In this document: positions 1-6,986 of the stretch, piece after piece
How the letters are laid out: each line of letters opens with the position of its first letter
Position numbering within the stretch: the stretch's first letter is position 1
From: Lentisphaeria bacterium
GTDB taxonomy: Bacteria; Verrucomicrobiota; Lentisphaeria; Victivallales; UBA1829
DNA: 30,548 bases
Assembly (NCBI GenBank): GCA_017456805.1
Contig: JAFTIQ010000065.1
Coordinates: forward strand, 1 to 30,548
Direction of reading: 5' to 3'
Translations under genes and position numbers: made by a program
The notes under the pieces: model-generated
Told to the model about the DNA's origin: nothing
Database searches by the model: none
What the model saw: only the letters and a program-made list of their open reading frames with translations

Positions 1-210
1 AAGTTCAATCAGCGTGAACGCTGATTGAGTGAAGATGTGAAGGCGTGAAGAGTTTGCCTGCGGCAAACGTGAAGTGCGCCCTGACGGGCGTAAGGATGTG
101 CAGTTTTTATGAATTTTTTTGAGGCAATACAACGGTAAAACACCTATTTGACAAGTAACACTCTCCAGAAGTTCAATCAGAGTGAATGACGGTTTGTGTG
201 ATAAGCTCAT
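1..210 (-). CDS. Prepilin-type N-terminal methylation protein, partial (N-terminus only)
   Basis: This frame is open from an ATG at 208-210 leftwards to the window edge, 70 codons without a stop. A good SD (GAGAGGAG) lies 7 bases or so upstream. The product begins MSLSHKPSFTLIELL and, after about 50 residues, repeats the motif as SAFTLIEL exactly at the edge. FTLIEL is the cleavage/methylation signature of type IV prepilins and type II pseudopilins; such proteins are very numerous in Lentisphaerota and Planctomycetota. The first copy is not followed by the usual hydrophobic helix; it runs into ESVTCQIGVLPLYC and an Arg/Ser-rich stretch (TSLRPSGRTSRLPQANSS). The second copy is probably the functional one, with its helix outside the window. 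The gene lies downstream of the fucosidase on the same strand and has its own promoter. It could be a solute-capturing surface pseudopilin, but that is inference. Confidence 0.75.
   Translation of the reverse strand, partial: MSLSHKPSFTLIELLESVTCQIGVLPLYCLKKIHKNCTSLRPSGRTSRLPQANSSRLHIFTQSAFTLIEL
5..90. repeat. Three consecutive short palindromes inside the prepilin-like reading frame
   Basis: Three perfect inverted repeats follow each other: 6-14/19-27 (9 bp, loop TGAA), 52-58/62-68 (7 bp, loop TGC) and 77-81/86-90 (5 bp). They are separated by short spacers that repeat the word GTGAAG. They are not terminators: the prepilin frame reads through all of them (SLRPSGR, RLPQAN, FTQSAFTLIEL) and no T-run follows. 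The first palindrome overlaps the codons for the second FTLIEL motif. Its left half also recurs at 172-185 over the first FTLIEL copy. Confidence 0.7.
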
Positions 211-268
211 TTTTGTCTCCTCTCATTAATCCAGTTAAAGTTTGATAAAAAAGAAAATTTCCGGTAAT

Positions 269-323
269 ATTATACAACCGTTATAAAAAAAAGTAAATGT
301 CAGAAAATTGAAAAGAAATGTCA
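269..323 (-). promoter_or_regulatory. Promoter and tandem AraC-type operator of the prepilin-like gene (copy A)
   Basis: Read on the minus strand, a -10 TATAAT lies at 274-269. Two TGACAT half-sites lie upstream at 302-297 and 323-318, exactly 21 bp apart. The whole arrangement recurs at 1653-1707 with identical spacing to the -10 (23 bp). Direct repeats two helical turns apart, with the inner one abutting the -35 position, are the classical layout for an AraC-family activator. The start codon is about 52 bp downstream of the expected transcription start. Confidence 0.6.
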
Positions 324-392
324 AAAAACACCATCATTAAAATATGTCGTTTATGATTTTTTTTCTTTTCTGATATTTGGAACAACTGACTG

Positions 393-1607
393 TTACTTTC
401 CCTTTCTTTTGATCAATTTTACGATACTGCACAAGGGATCCGGTGCGGTTTCCGGAAATCCGCTCAACAGGCAGCCATTGTCTTTCCGGGTACAGGTAAT
501 CACTGCATCAGAATGAAGCAGAACAGCCTTTTCAATTTCAGTTTTCATGAATGGGATGAATGTTTCTTTTGCCGGATAATTCCTGAAATAACAGAAGACT
601 GCCTCGTCGTTTTCTGCGATATCACAGAATTCATTTCCGGAACTTCCGTTGATATCTCTGGAAACATCTGTCCGATGCGCATGAAAAGCGGCTTCATTGT
701 ACCGTTTCAGCCATTTCCCGCGCTTGAGCAGCTGTTCTTTCTGCCACTCCGGAATGATTCCGTCTTTATCGGGTCCGACATTAACCAGAAGATTGTGATC
801 ATTGCAGATTGCGCTGACAGTCAACTTCATGAGTTCTGCATCAGATTTCTTCAGAGATTCATTCCGGAAAAATCCCCAATGGGAATTTTCATTGTCGCCC
901 AGTGTGAAACAGGATTCCGCAAAGACGCCCGGTTGAGGTCTCGTAATGCACCCCTCCGGTGTAGAGAAATCTTCGGGAGTACCGGAACGGTTGTTAATGA
1001 GGATATCCGGCTGCAGGGAGCGGACCATGGCGTTCAATTCGTTTGCACGCCAGAACTTTGCAACATCTGCAGCAGTATCGGTCCAGGTTGAGGGATAACA
1101 CCAGCCGCCGTCATACCAGAGAATATCGATTTTTCCATAATTTGACATCAGCTCCCTGACTTGAGCGTAGGTGAGGTCGCGCATCGCCGCCGCCTTTTCA
1201 GCAGAGTCAGACTCTTTCATGATCCCGAATCTCCAGTCCCCAAGCGAGTAATAAAGCCCGATCCTCAAACCGTATTTCCGGCAGGATTCTGTAAATTCTG
1301 CAACAAAATCCCTGTGACAGGGCGCATTCATGCTGTTAAAAGAATCAGCCTTACTGTCAAACATGGCAAATCCTTCATGATGACATGTTGTCAGAACGGC
1401 ATATTTCATTCCGCATTCTGCAGCAAAAGAGCAGAAGGAGTCCATGTTAAAATTCCGGGGATTGAATTTTTCTGCATATTTTGCATACTCCTGCGGAGAG
1501 ATCCGCTCCCTGTACATGACCCATTCCCCGCGCTCCAGAATGGAGTAAATCCCCCAGTGAATGAAAAGTCCGAATTTTGCCTGTTTGAACCATTCCAGTT
1601 TGTCCAT
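393..1607 (-). CDS. Alpha-L-fucosidase, glycoside hydrolase family 29
   Basis: A 404-residue GH29 enzyme that would hydrolyse alpha-L-fucosyl residues with retention of configuration. The N-terminus starts directly with the catalytic barrel: FGLFIHWG at 12-19, the substrate-binding HH pair at 76-77, and the likely nucleophile Asp166 in ILWYDGGW. The family block NLLVNVGPDKDGIIP follows at 272-286, then a short C-terminal beta domain. No signal peptide is visible, so it probably acts in the cytoplasm on imported oligosaccharides. The start has GAAGG upstream and a leader of about 40 nt. It is divergent from an AraC-type gene, sharing a compact promoter/operator region that makes regulation by that protein likely. 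No terminator is evident downstream, so transcription may run into the prepilin-like gene. The acid/base residue cannot be assigned by eye. Confidence 0.93.
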   Translation of the reverse strand: MDKLEWFKQAKFGLFIHWGIYSILERGEWVMYRERISPQEYAKYAEKFNPRNFNMDSFCSFAAECGMKYAVLTTCHHEGFAMFDSKADSFNSMNAPCHRDFVAEFTESCRKYGLRIGLYYSLGDWRFGIMKESDSAEKAAAMRDLTYAQVRELMSNYGKIDILWYDGGWCYPSTWTDTAADVAKFWRANELNAMVRSLQPDILINNRSGTPEDFSTPEGCITRPQPGVFAESCFTLGDNENSHWGFFRNESLKKSDAELMKLTVSAICNDHNLLVNVGPDKDGIIPEWQKEQLLKRGKWLKRYNEAAFHAHRTDVSRDINGSSGNEFCDIAENDEAVFCYFRNYPAKETFIPFMKTEIEKAVLLHSDAVITCTRKDNGCLLSGFPETAPDPLCSIVKLIKRKGK

Positions 1608-1626
1608 AATAAAAATATCCTTCTGT

Positions 1627-1655
1627 TTGACAATTTAATGTTTTAATACTATATT
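1627..1655 (+). promoter_or_regulatory. Promoter of the AraC-family gene
   Basis: TTGACA at 1627-1632, a 17-bp spacer, and TATATT at 1650-1655. The expected start is near 1662, giving a leader of about 40 nt. The -10 overlaps that of the opposing fucosidase promoter, so the two transcripts compete for the same DNA. Confidence 0.65.
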
Positions 1656-1707
1656 ATACCATGCCACAGGGAAAAAGTAAATGTCAAAAAATTAAAAAAA
1701 AATGTCA
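1653..1707 (-). promoter_or_regulatory. Fucosidase promoter with tandem AraC-type operator (copy B)
   Basis: On the minus strand, TATAAT lies at 1658-1653 and TTTACT 17 bp upstream. TGACAT half-sites lie at 1686-1681 and 1707-1702. Half-site spacing (21 bp) and distance to the -10 (23 bp) match copy A at 269-323, and the intervening A-rich sequence is also alike. The outer half-site coincides with the first codons of the divergent AraC-type gene, so occupancy would also affect that gene. Confidence 0.6.
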
Positions 1708-2538
1708 AAATACACAGAAAAGAATCTGAAAAAACATGCCGTATTCCGCTGGGAACAGGATATGCAGAAACTTATCGTATATCCATTATCCTGGGGATTT
1801 TTTCATGTTGAGAACTGGATGATCCTGAATGCGAACCGCCCGTTCTGGATCATTTACTGGAACCCGGTTCCGGGTGCAAGGATATTTTGTAACGGAGTGG
1901 AATTTGAACCGGAAAAAGATAAGATTTATCTGATTCCGCCGCATACCCGTTTTACCGGGAAAGCATACAAACCGTTTATTCAGTTTGCTGTTCATTTTCA
2001 TGCAGAGGCCCCCTTTGACCGGGTGGTCAATAAAATGTTGGAATTTCCTTCTGCAACAGTTGCTCCGCTCATTATGAACATCACCGATACAAATACAAAA
2101 TTGCAGAATGCCATTCTTCTTCAGCAAATTATTCTGAATGTTCTCAGTCAAATCCCCATGGAGGCATTTCAGCCGCAGAAAAAGAGTGTTCTGGATCCAA
2201 GGATCCGGGAGATACTTCAGTTTATTGAAAAGGATCCGGGCGGGCGTCATACGGTGAAAAGCCTCAGTAAAAGGGTGAAAATGTCAGTAAATAATTTTCA
2301 CCGGAAATTTATAGAAGGTGCTGACACCTCACCGAAACAGTATCTTTTGAGAGTCCGATTGGAATATGCAAAAAAACTGCTGAGGGAAACAAAAATGACG
2401 ATTGATGAAATTGCATTGGCTTCAGGATTTATGGATCGTTATCACTTTTCAAAAGCCTTCAAAAGTTACTTTCTCTACCCGCCTGTTATATTCCGGAAAG
2501 AGATTATCGAGCCGCGTAAAACTGAAATTGTACCATAG
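1702..2538 (+). CDS. AraC-family transcriptional regulator
   Basis: A 278-residue protein with the usual AraC plan. Residues about 25-110 form a cupin-like sensor region (HFHAEAPF at 98-105). Residues about 165-268 form the double helix-turn-helix domain (TVKSLSKRVKMSVNNFHRKF, then MTIDEIALASGFMDRYHFSK). It probably activates the divergent fucosidase and the nearby prepilin-like gene through the shared tandem operator; the ligand is unknown, perhaps fucose. The start is uncertain. The first ATG lies within an operator half-site and has no SD, only an A-rich leader. The next candidate is Met21 at 1762, preceded by GGGAACAGGAT. The sensor domain begins after Met21, so either start would give a working protein. 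Confidence 0.9.
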   Translation: MSKYTEKNLKKHAVFRWEQDMQKLIVYPLSWGFFHVENWMILNANRPFWIIYWNPVPGARIFCNGVEFEPEKDKIYLIPPHTRFTGKAYKPFIQFAVHFHAEAPFDRVVNKMLEFPSATVAPLIMNITDTNTKLQNAILLQQIILNVLSQIPMEAFQPQKKSVLDPRIREILQFIEKDPGGRHTVKSLSKRVKMSVNNFHRKFIEGADTSPKQYLLRVRLEYAKKLLRETKMTIDEIALASGFMDRYHFSKAFKSYFLYPPVIFRKEIIEPRKTEIVP

Positions 2539-2867
2539 TTTTTCCGCTATTTCTTCAAGGGGAAATAAAGCAATTATAATTAACGGAACAGTATGCTTTT
2601 CAGAATGGCGGAAAAAAAATGCTGACAATTCTTTTAAGTCTGAGAAACATTCAGAGAAGTTTTTTTCACAAAACCGCTTCACAGAGACTTTTGTGCGACT
2701 TTACACCACGCACCTTTGTTACAACCGCAGCGGTACACCGGGAAAAATGCAAAAAAGCCGCAGGATTTCACCTGCCGCTTAAAGAAAAACTTTTTTGTTC
2801 ATTCCATAAAACCGGGTAAGATTGCTTGCAATCCAGAACGATTCTGAATCCGTAATCCTGTACAGTT
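2539..2867. other. Intergenic region between converging genes
   Basis: I see no convincing gene here. Short open frames lack SD sequences and recognisable content. The only clear element is the minus-strand terminator at 2751-2778. No terminator for the AraC-type gene is evident. Confidence 0.5.
2751..2778 (-). terminator. Rho-independent terminator of the zinc-ribbon membrane protein gene
   Basis: On the minus strand an 8-bp stem (2778-2771 with 2764-2757, one mismatch, loop of 6) is followed by six Ts at 2756-2751. It lies about 90 bp past the stop codon of the 2868-3620 gene. Confidence 0.75.
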
Positions 2868-3620
2868 TTATGGTTCAATAATCTGGGAAGCACGGTAATA
2901 CGCACAATTTCCAAGCAGATAACCAATAAACAGTAATGGACATGAAAAAACACTGGATCCCAAAAATATCAAAAGAGCCACGGGAATCCCGAAATTGGCA
3001 ACAGACGTTCGCCCGAATGACATTTGATTCAGTCCAGCTCCTAAACGTGAGTTCAGTACAAATACCCAATACAGGTTAAAAAATGGAATCAGCAAAAATA
3101 CAACGGCTTCTGCAGGACTGACTTTTGCTATCTGCGGAGGCAGCAACGACCAATATTTGGCAATTGAAACAAGATTCAAAACTAAGGCCGTCAGCATGAA
3201 CAGACCGGCAATGCTGGCACTTATACTAATAAATGTTTCGTGTCTAAACATGCCCTCAATAATCTCGTGCACGTCATAGTCATAGCGGGAGTAGCGGTCG
3301 CAGCGGTCAAGGTAACGACAAAACCAATAAACAAAAAAAATACTGCCCACAAATGCCAGTATATTGAATATTGTTCCAACAACAAACAATCCGGCTGAGG
3401 GACGATGGAGTTTGGGACACATGGATGGCATGTTTACAGGCGGCATTTGCGGCATACCGGGATTGGATGGCATTGCAAAATTTTGTTGGGGAGGAAGATT
3501 CGATTGTTGGGGAATCCCTAACGAAAAACTTTTTCCACAAGACATACAAATAACGGCTGATGCTCTTTCATCCACATTAATCTGTGCATTACAAAAGGGA
3601 CATGAAATCATTTGAGACAT
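2868..3620 (-). CDS. Zinc-ribbon membrane protein of unknown function
   Basis: A 250-residue protein. The N-terminus carries two CxxC knuckles (C7/C10 and C25/C28), as in small zinc ribbons that introduce many membrane proteins. A Gln/Pro/Met-rich linker follows (about 36-70). Then come four or so hydrophobic segments, near 77-100, 133-153, 168-190 and 210-235. The segment AEAVVFLLIPFFNLYWVFVLNSRLGAGLN contains a word (IPFFNLYW) I associate with uncharacterised bacterial membrane proteins in PVC genomes. The start is supported by AAAGGA 7 bases upstream. It is a single-gene unit with its own terminator. No enzymatic motif is visible and I do not assign a function; the zinc ribbon would be cytoplasmic. 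Confidence 0.7.
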   Translation of the reverse strand: MSQMISCPFCNAQINVDERASAVICMSCGKSFSLGIPQQSNLPPQQNFAMPSNPGMPQMPPVNMPSMCPKLHRPSAGLFVVGTIFNILAFVGSIFFVYWFCRYLDRCDRYSRYDYDVHEIIEGMFRHETFISISASIAGLFMLTALVLNLVSIAKYWSLLPPQIAKVSPAEAVVFLLIPFFNLYWVFVLNSRLGAGLNQMSFGRTSVANFGIPVALLIFLGSSVFSCPLLFIGYLLGNCAYYRASQIIEP

Positions 3621-3965
3621 AATAAATCCTTTCTTAATCGACCAGACAGGGCTTATATTTTTTTATATTTATATTAAATCGTACAACTTTGCAAAATAAT
3701 CTAACATATCTTTTTGTTATTTCAAGTCAGAACTTAATTTTTCTGCAGAGTTTTCCGCAACCCTTATTGAAAAATCTCATTTGAAAATCTTTGCGAAGGA
3801 TATATATTAAAAGAGAATCACAGAGAAGATAGGCTTATTTTTTCTTTGGTCCGACAGAAAACCGAAAAATCATCCGGAAGAAAAGATTGGTCAAATCCAG
3901 CGGAATTGCATGGATGTTTTCCGGAATTTTGAGATAAAATTCAAGACAAATGAAAGATAGAGAAA
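3621..3965. other. AT-rich divergent intergenic region
   Basis: This holds the 5' region of the minus-strand zinc-ribbon gene and the leader of the acetyltransferase. Apart from a possible promoter at 3781-3808 I see no gene or stable structure in it. Confidence 0.5.
3781..3808 (+). promoter_or_regulatory. Possible promoter of the acetyltransferase gene
   Basis: TTGAAA, a 16-bp spacer and TATATT, the same form as other promoters in this window. The leader would be about 150 nt. Confidence 0.4.
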
Positions 3966-4616
3966 ATGAAAGAAAAACCAATTCTTTGCAAACCGGTTCC
4001 GGGCGGCATGACCGAACAGGAAAAGGCGGAAGCCGGGCTCCTTTATAATCCAAATCAAACCACAGAAATGGCGGCATACCGGTTCAAAATCCAGGATGCA
4101 ATTCATGAATATAATCAATTCCGGCCTTCTCAGGTGCAGGAACGACGGGATTTTCTTGCCAATATTTTTGGAAAAATCGGTAAAAACTGCAATATTCTTC
4201 CTCCGTTCAAATGTGATTACGGATTCCGGATCGAAGTAGGAGAGAATTTTTTTGCGAATTACAATTTTATTGTTCTTGACGGTAATTACTGCCGGTTCGG
4301 GGATAATGTGTGGATCGCTCCAAATGTTTCCATTCTGGCAGCCGGGCATCCGCTGGATGTGCAGGATCGGATAGACGGTTGGGAATATGCTTTTCCGGTG
4401 ACGGTTGGCAACAATGTCTGGATCGGGGGATCCGTCACGATCATCGGCGGTGTAACCATTGGCGATAATGCAGTGATTGCGGCAGGTTCTGTGGTCATTC
4501 GGGATGTTCCGGCGAATACGCTGGTTGCGGGGAATCCTGCACGGGTCATCCGGGAGATTACGGCGGAAGATCGCAAGAAATATCAGTGGGCAGATCAGGA
4601 TAAGCCGAACGATTGA
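3966..4616 (+). CDS. Maltose/galactoside O-acetyltransferase-like hexapeptide transferase
   Basis: A 216-residue left-handed parallel beta-helix acetyltransferase of the Maa/LacA/NodL type, which moves acetyl groups from acetyl-CoA to sugar hydroxyls. The N-terminal helical region contains the family block AGLLYNPN (23-30). Hexapeptide repeats run from about 85 to 195, with the likely catalytic His128 in ILAAGHPLD and the usual closing words GDNAVIAAGSVV and VAGNPARVIREI. A second start, Met15 at 4008, would align better with typical Maa N-termini (MTEQEKAEAG), so the first 14 residues may be an extension or untranslated. The protein is probably cytoplasmic. The acceptor sugar cannot be read from the sequence. 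It stands alone, next to the sodium-pump remnant. Confidence 0.88.
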   Translation: MKEKPILCKPVPGGMTEQEKAEAGLLYNPNQTTEMAAYRFKIQDAIHEYNQFRPSQVQERRDFLANIFGKIGKNCNILPPFKCDYGFRIEVGENFFANYNFIVLDGNYCRFGDNVWIAPNVSILAAGHPLDVQDRIDGWEYAFPVTVGNNVWIGGSVTIIGGVTIGDNAVIAAGSVVIRDVPANTLVAGNPARVIREITAEDRKKYQWADQDKPND

Positions 4617-4647
4617 CCGAACATTTATATTCTGTTTTTCAGATTGA

Positions 4648-4779
4648 ATCTTGAAATATTTCTCATGTGATGATATCCAGAACGATCTGCTGATGCATGC
4701 AATGGGTCCCAACGTTGCAGGGGTGATCGGTTCTGCAGTTGCAGCCGGTGTTCTCCTGAAACTCTGCGGCGGTCTGTAA
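4648..4779 (+). pseudogene. Remnant 3' end of a sodium-pump decarboxylase beta subunit (oadB/gcdB-like)
   Basis: A frame with no start or SD encodes about 43 residues and ends at a TAA (4777-4779). Its last part, [20 protein letters not shown] followed by [10 protein letters not shown], is the C-terminal membrane helix typical of OadB, GcdB and MmdB. These subunits pump sodium during decarboxylation of oxaloacetate, glutaconyl-CoA or methylmalonyl-CoA. An in-frame stop lies at 4645-4647 and nothing similar is visible before it. What remains is only the gene's tail, followed by its terminator at 4798-4833. It may be the scar of a deletion, or a 3' end duplicated here by recombination. Confidence 0.7.
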
Positions 4780-4797
4780 TCGGCTTGCTGTCTTTTC

Positions 4798-4833
4798 ACT
4801 CCCTGTCTGTTTCGGCGGACGGGGAGTTTTTTT
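4798..4833 (+). terminator. Rho-independent terminator of the lost oadB-like gene
   Basis: A 10-bp stem (4798-4807 with 4818-4827, one G-U pair) with a 10-base loop, followed by a run of seven Ts. It lies 18 bp past the stop of the remnant and upstream of the next promoter. Confidence 0.85.
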
Positions 4834-4848
4834 ACCGTAAAAATGAAC

Positions 4849-4876
4849 TTGACTTTTTCAACTTATCTGTTATATT
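4849..4876 (+). promoter_or_regulatory. Promoter of the GH42 gene
   Basis: TTGACT at 4849-4854, a 16-bp spacer, and TATATT at 4871-4876. The start codon is about 30 nt past the expected transcription start. The element is nearly the same as the one at 21205-21232. Confidence 0.65.
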
Positions 4877-4913
4877 TCCATATTCACATTCTTTATCAAA
4901 AAAGGATTTTTTT

Positions 4914-6911
4914 ATGAAAGCAGTCAACCAATGTTTGCACTTTGACGGTTTTGGAGCTTCATTTTATCCGGAACAGCAGCCGGAAGAAGCGATTCTGCCC
5001 TATATTGAACGCATGAAGGAAGCAGGGATCAAATTTGTCCGCATGGGAGAGTTCGCATGGGATAAAATGGAACCCGCTGAAGATCAATTCGATTTCTCAT
5101 GGCTTGATAAAGTCATGGATATGCTTGCGGAACGGGGAATCAGAACAATTCTCGGAACTCCGACGGCTGTACCGCCCATCTGGCTTGCTGAAAAATATCC
5201 GGAAATCCTGCCTGTCCGGGCAGACAGACATGTTTTTAATGCCGGGCACAGACGCTACACCTGTCTCTCTTCCGGAAAATTACAGGAACGATCCCTGAAA
5301 ATCGTCCGGGCTATGGGGGAACATTATAAGGATGATCTCCGGATCCACTCCTGGCAAATTGATAATGAAGTAGGACATCCTTTCTGTTACTGTGAACGCT
5401 GCAGACGGGAATTTCAGAAATATGCGGAAGCCCGTTTTGGAAGCATCAAAGAGTTCAACGATAAAATGCAGACTCATTTCTGGGGGCAGAGCTATCAGAA
5501 TTTCCAGCAGATCCTGATGCCCATCGACCACGGATCGCCCTCCATGAAACAGTTGTTCCATCAATTCTTTTCCGATATGGCGGTCAAATTCTATCACCGG
5601 CACATTCAGGAACTTCATGATTGCGGGGTAACAGCTCCCATCAGCACCAATATGATGCTCACTTACTGGGGATATGACCACCGGGAAATGCAGAAAAAAC
5701 TGGATTATGTATGCGGGGATCATTATTTCAGCAACAATATCATGGGAGCAGATTTTGCCGGAGATGCCTATCTTGCAGCGTATCTGAGAGGGATCAAACC
5801 GGAAACCAATATCCGTTATGCAGAGTTTCAATGCAGCAAGGATCATGCATGGTCATACGTTCCCCTGCCCGGAAAAATCAGCGGGGAGGCACTGGCTCAT
5901 ATCGCAATGGGGGCAGATCATATCTGTTTCTTCCGCTGGGACAGCTGTCTTTCCGGAGCGGAACGGGATGAATATGCCTTGCTTTCCAATCCGGAAATGC
6001 CCGGAAGAGTCTTTTATGAACTGAAAGACGCGGCTGAAAAACTGGAAAAATGGGCTCCGCTGCTGGAAGGCAGTGTTGTCCCCCGCAGTCAGGTGGGATT
6101 CCTTTATACCTACCCGACGCAATATGATCTCGGGGAAAACCCGCCCTGCCCTGAAATCGGAGCGAAATATGAAAACGGTTATCCTGCTCTCATGTGCCGT
6201 TCATTCCGCGCTCTGCTCAAAAACGGAATCACATCGGATATCGTGTTTCCGGATCAGGACTTTGAACCGTACAAGGTGCTGATCCTTTCCACCTGTTACT
6301 GTATGTCAAAGGAATTGGCGGAAAAAATCTCAAAATATGTGCAGGACGGCGGCAAACTTGTTGTTCTTCCCCTGACTGGAATTGCGGATGAATTGAGTGT
6401 TCTTCCGCTGACACCTGCCCCGTTGGGATTGACAGATGTTTGCGGTTTGAAGATCGTTGACCGCGGTCGTTATAATGAGGTCATGGGAGATCTTTTCTTC
6501 CAGCCGGATCCGGAAAAAATGCAGCTCCGGAAACTTCCGGTAACCCGTTATGTGGATGAGCTTCTCCCCGATGAAGATACTGAAATTCTGGCTCGTTTTG
6601 ATGGAAAATTCCACTCCGGAATCCCGGCAATGACCCGTCACTCATTCGGAAACGGAATTGCCTATTACATTGGAACCTGGTTTGAATCCGATGAAGATAT
6701 GAAAGATTTGTACAACCTTCTGGCAGATCTTCTGGGACTTCAGCGGGAAAAGCTGGAACTTCCGGAAGGCGTTTACGCAATGCACCGGGTCAAAGAAAAT
6801 ACAGATCTTCTGTTCCTCATCAACAGCACATCCGAGGAACAGGCACTGAAAGATCCCGCCGGAAATCAGATCTCTCTGAAACCTTTTGAGGTGAGACTCA
6901 CAGATTTTTGA
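4914..6911 (+). CDS. Beta-galactosidase, glycoside hydrolase family 42
   Basis: With the start at 4914 (AAAGGA seven bases upstream, just after the promoter) this is a 665-residue GH42 enzyme that releases terminal beta-D-galactose. The barrel begins ASFYPEQQPEE. The acid/base is Glu152 in QIDNE (148-152) and the likely nucleophile is Glu304 in RYAEFQ. Cys117, Cys158, Cys160 and Cys163 match the zinc-binding cysteines of family members such as the Thermus enzyme. A trimerisation domain (about residues 385-600) and a small C-terminal beta domain follow. There is no signal peptide, so it is cytoplasmic. An earlier in-frame ATG (4785) would add residues encoded by the upstream terminator and promoter and is rejected. 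The gene is monocistronic or followed by the separately promoted 6987 gene. Confidence 0.93.
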   Translation: MKAVNQCLHFDGFGASFYPEQQPEEAILPYIERMKEAGIKFVRMGEFAWDKMEPAEDQFDFSWLDKVMDMLAERGIRTILGTPTAVPPIWLAEKYPEILPVRADRHVFNAGHRRYTCLSSGKLQERSLKIVRAMGEHYKDDLRIHSWQIDNEVGHPFCYCERCRREFQKYAEARFGSIKEFNDKMQTHFWGQSYQNFQQILMPIDHGSPSMKQLFHQFFSDMAVKFYHRHIQELHDCGVTAPISTNMMLTYWGYDHREMQKKLDYVCGDHYFSNNIMGADFAGDAYLAAYLRGIKPETNIRYAEFQCSKDHAWSYVPLPGKISGEALAHIAMGADHICFFRWDSCLSGAERDEYALLSNPEMPGRVFYELKDAAEKLEKWAPLLEGSVVPRSQVGFLYTYPTQYDLGENPPCPEIGAKYENGYPALMCRSFRALLKNGITSDIVFPDQDFEPYKVLILSTCYCMSKELAEKISKYVQDGGKLVVLPLTGIADELSVLPLTPAPLGLTDVCGLKIVDRGRYNEVMGDLFFQPDPEKMQLRKLPVTRYVDELLPDEDTEILARFDGKFHSGIPAMTRHSFGNGIAYYIGTWFESDEDMKDLYNLLADLLGLQREKLELPEGVYAMHRVKENTDLLFLINSTSEEQALKDPAGNQISLKPFEVRLTDF

Positions 6912-6921
6912 ATCTGAAAAC

Positions 6922-6950
6922 TTGACAAATGTTTGAGTGAGGGGTATATT
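6922..6950 (+). promoter_or_regulatory. Promoter of the first secreted repeat protein gene
   Basis: TTGACA at 6922-6927, a 17-bp spacer and TATATT at 6945-6950, directly after the GH42 stop codon. The ATG follows at 6987. Confidence 0.7.
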
Positions 6951-6986
6951 ATCCCAACAACGAACTTTAACAGAAACGAGGTACTT

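Noticed and set aside
52..90. Hairpins near the left edge as transcription terminators
   Set aside because: No T-run follows on either strand, and the prepilin-like frame reads through them with a sensible start, SD and FTLIEL motifs.
3891..4799. A 302-codon minus-strand frame opposite the acetyltransferase
   Set aside because: It covers the acetyltransferase, the oadB remnant and intergenic DNA without any domain. It is an antisense shadow.
4785..4913. An N-terminal extension of the GH42 enzyme from the ATG at 4785
   Set aside because: It would translate the terminator and promoter; the ATG at 4914 has an SD and aligns with family starts.
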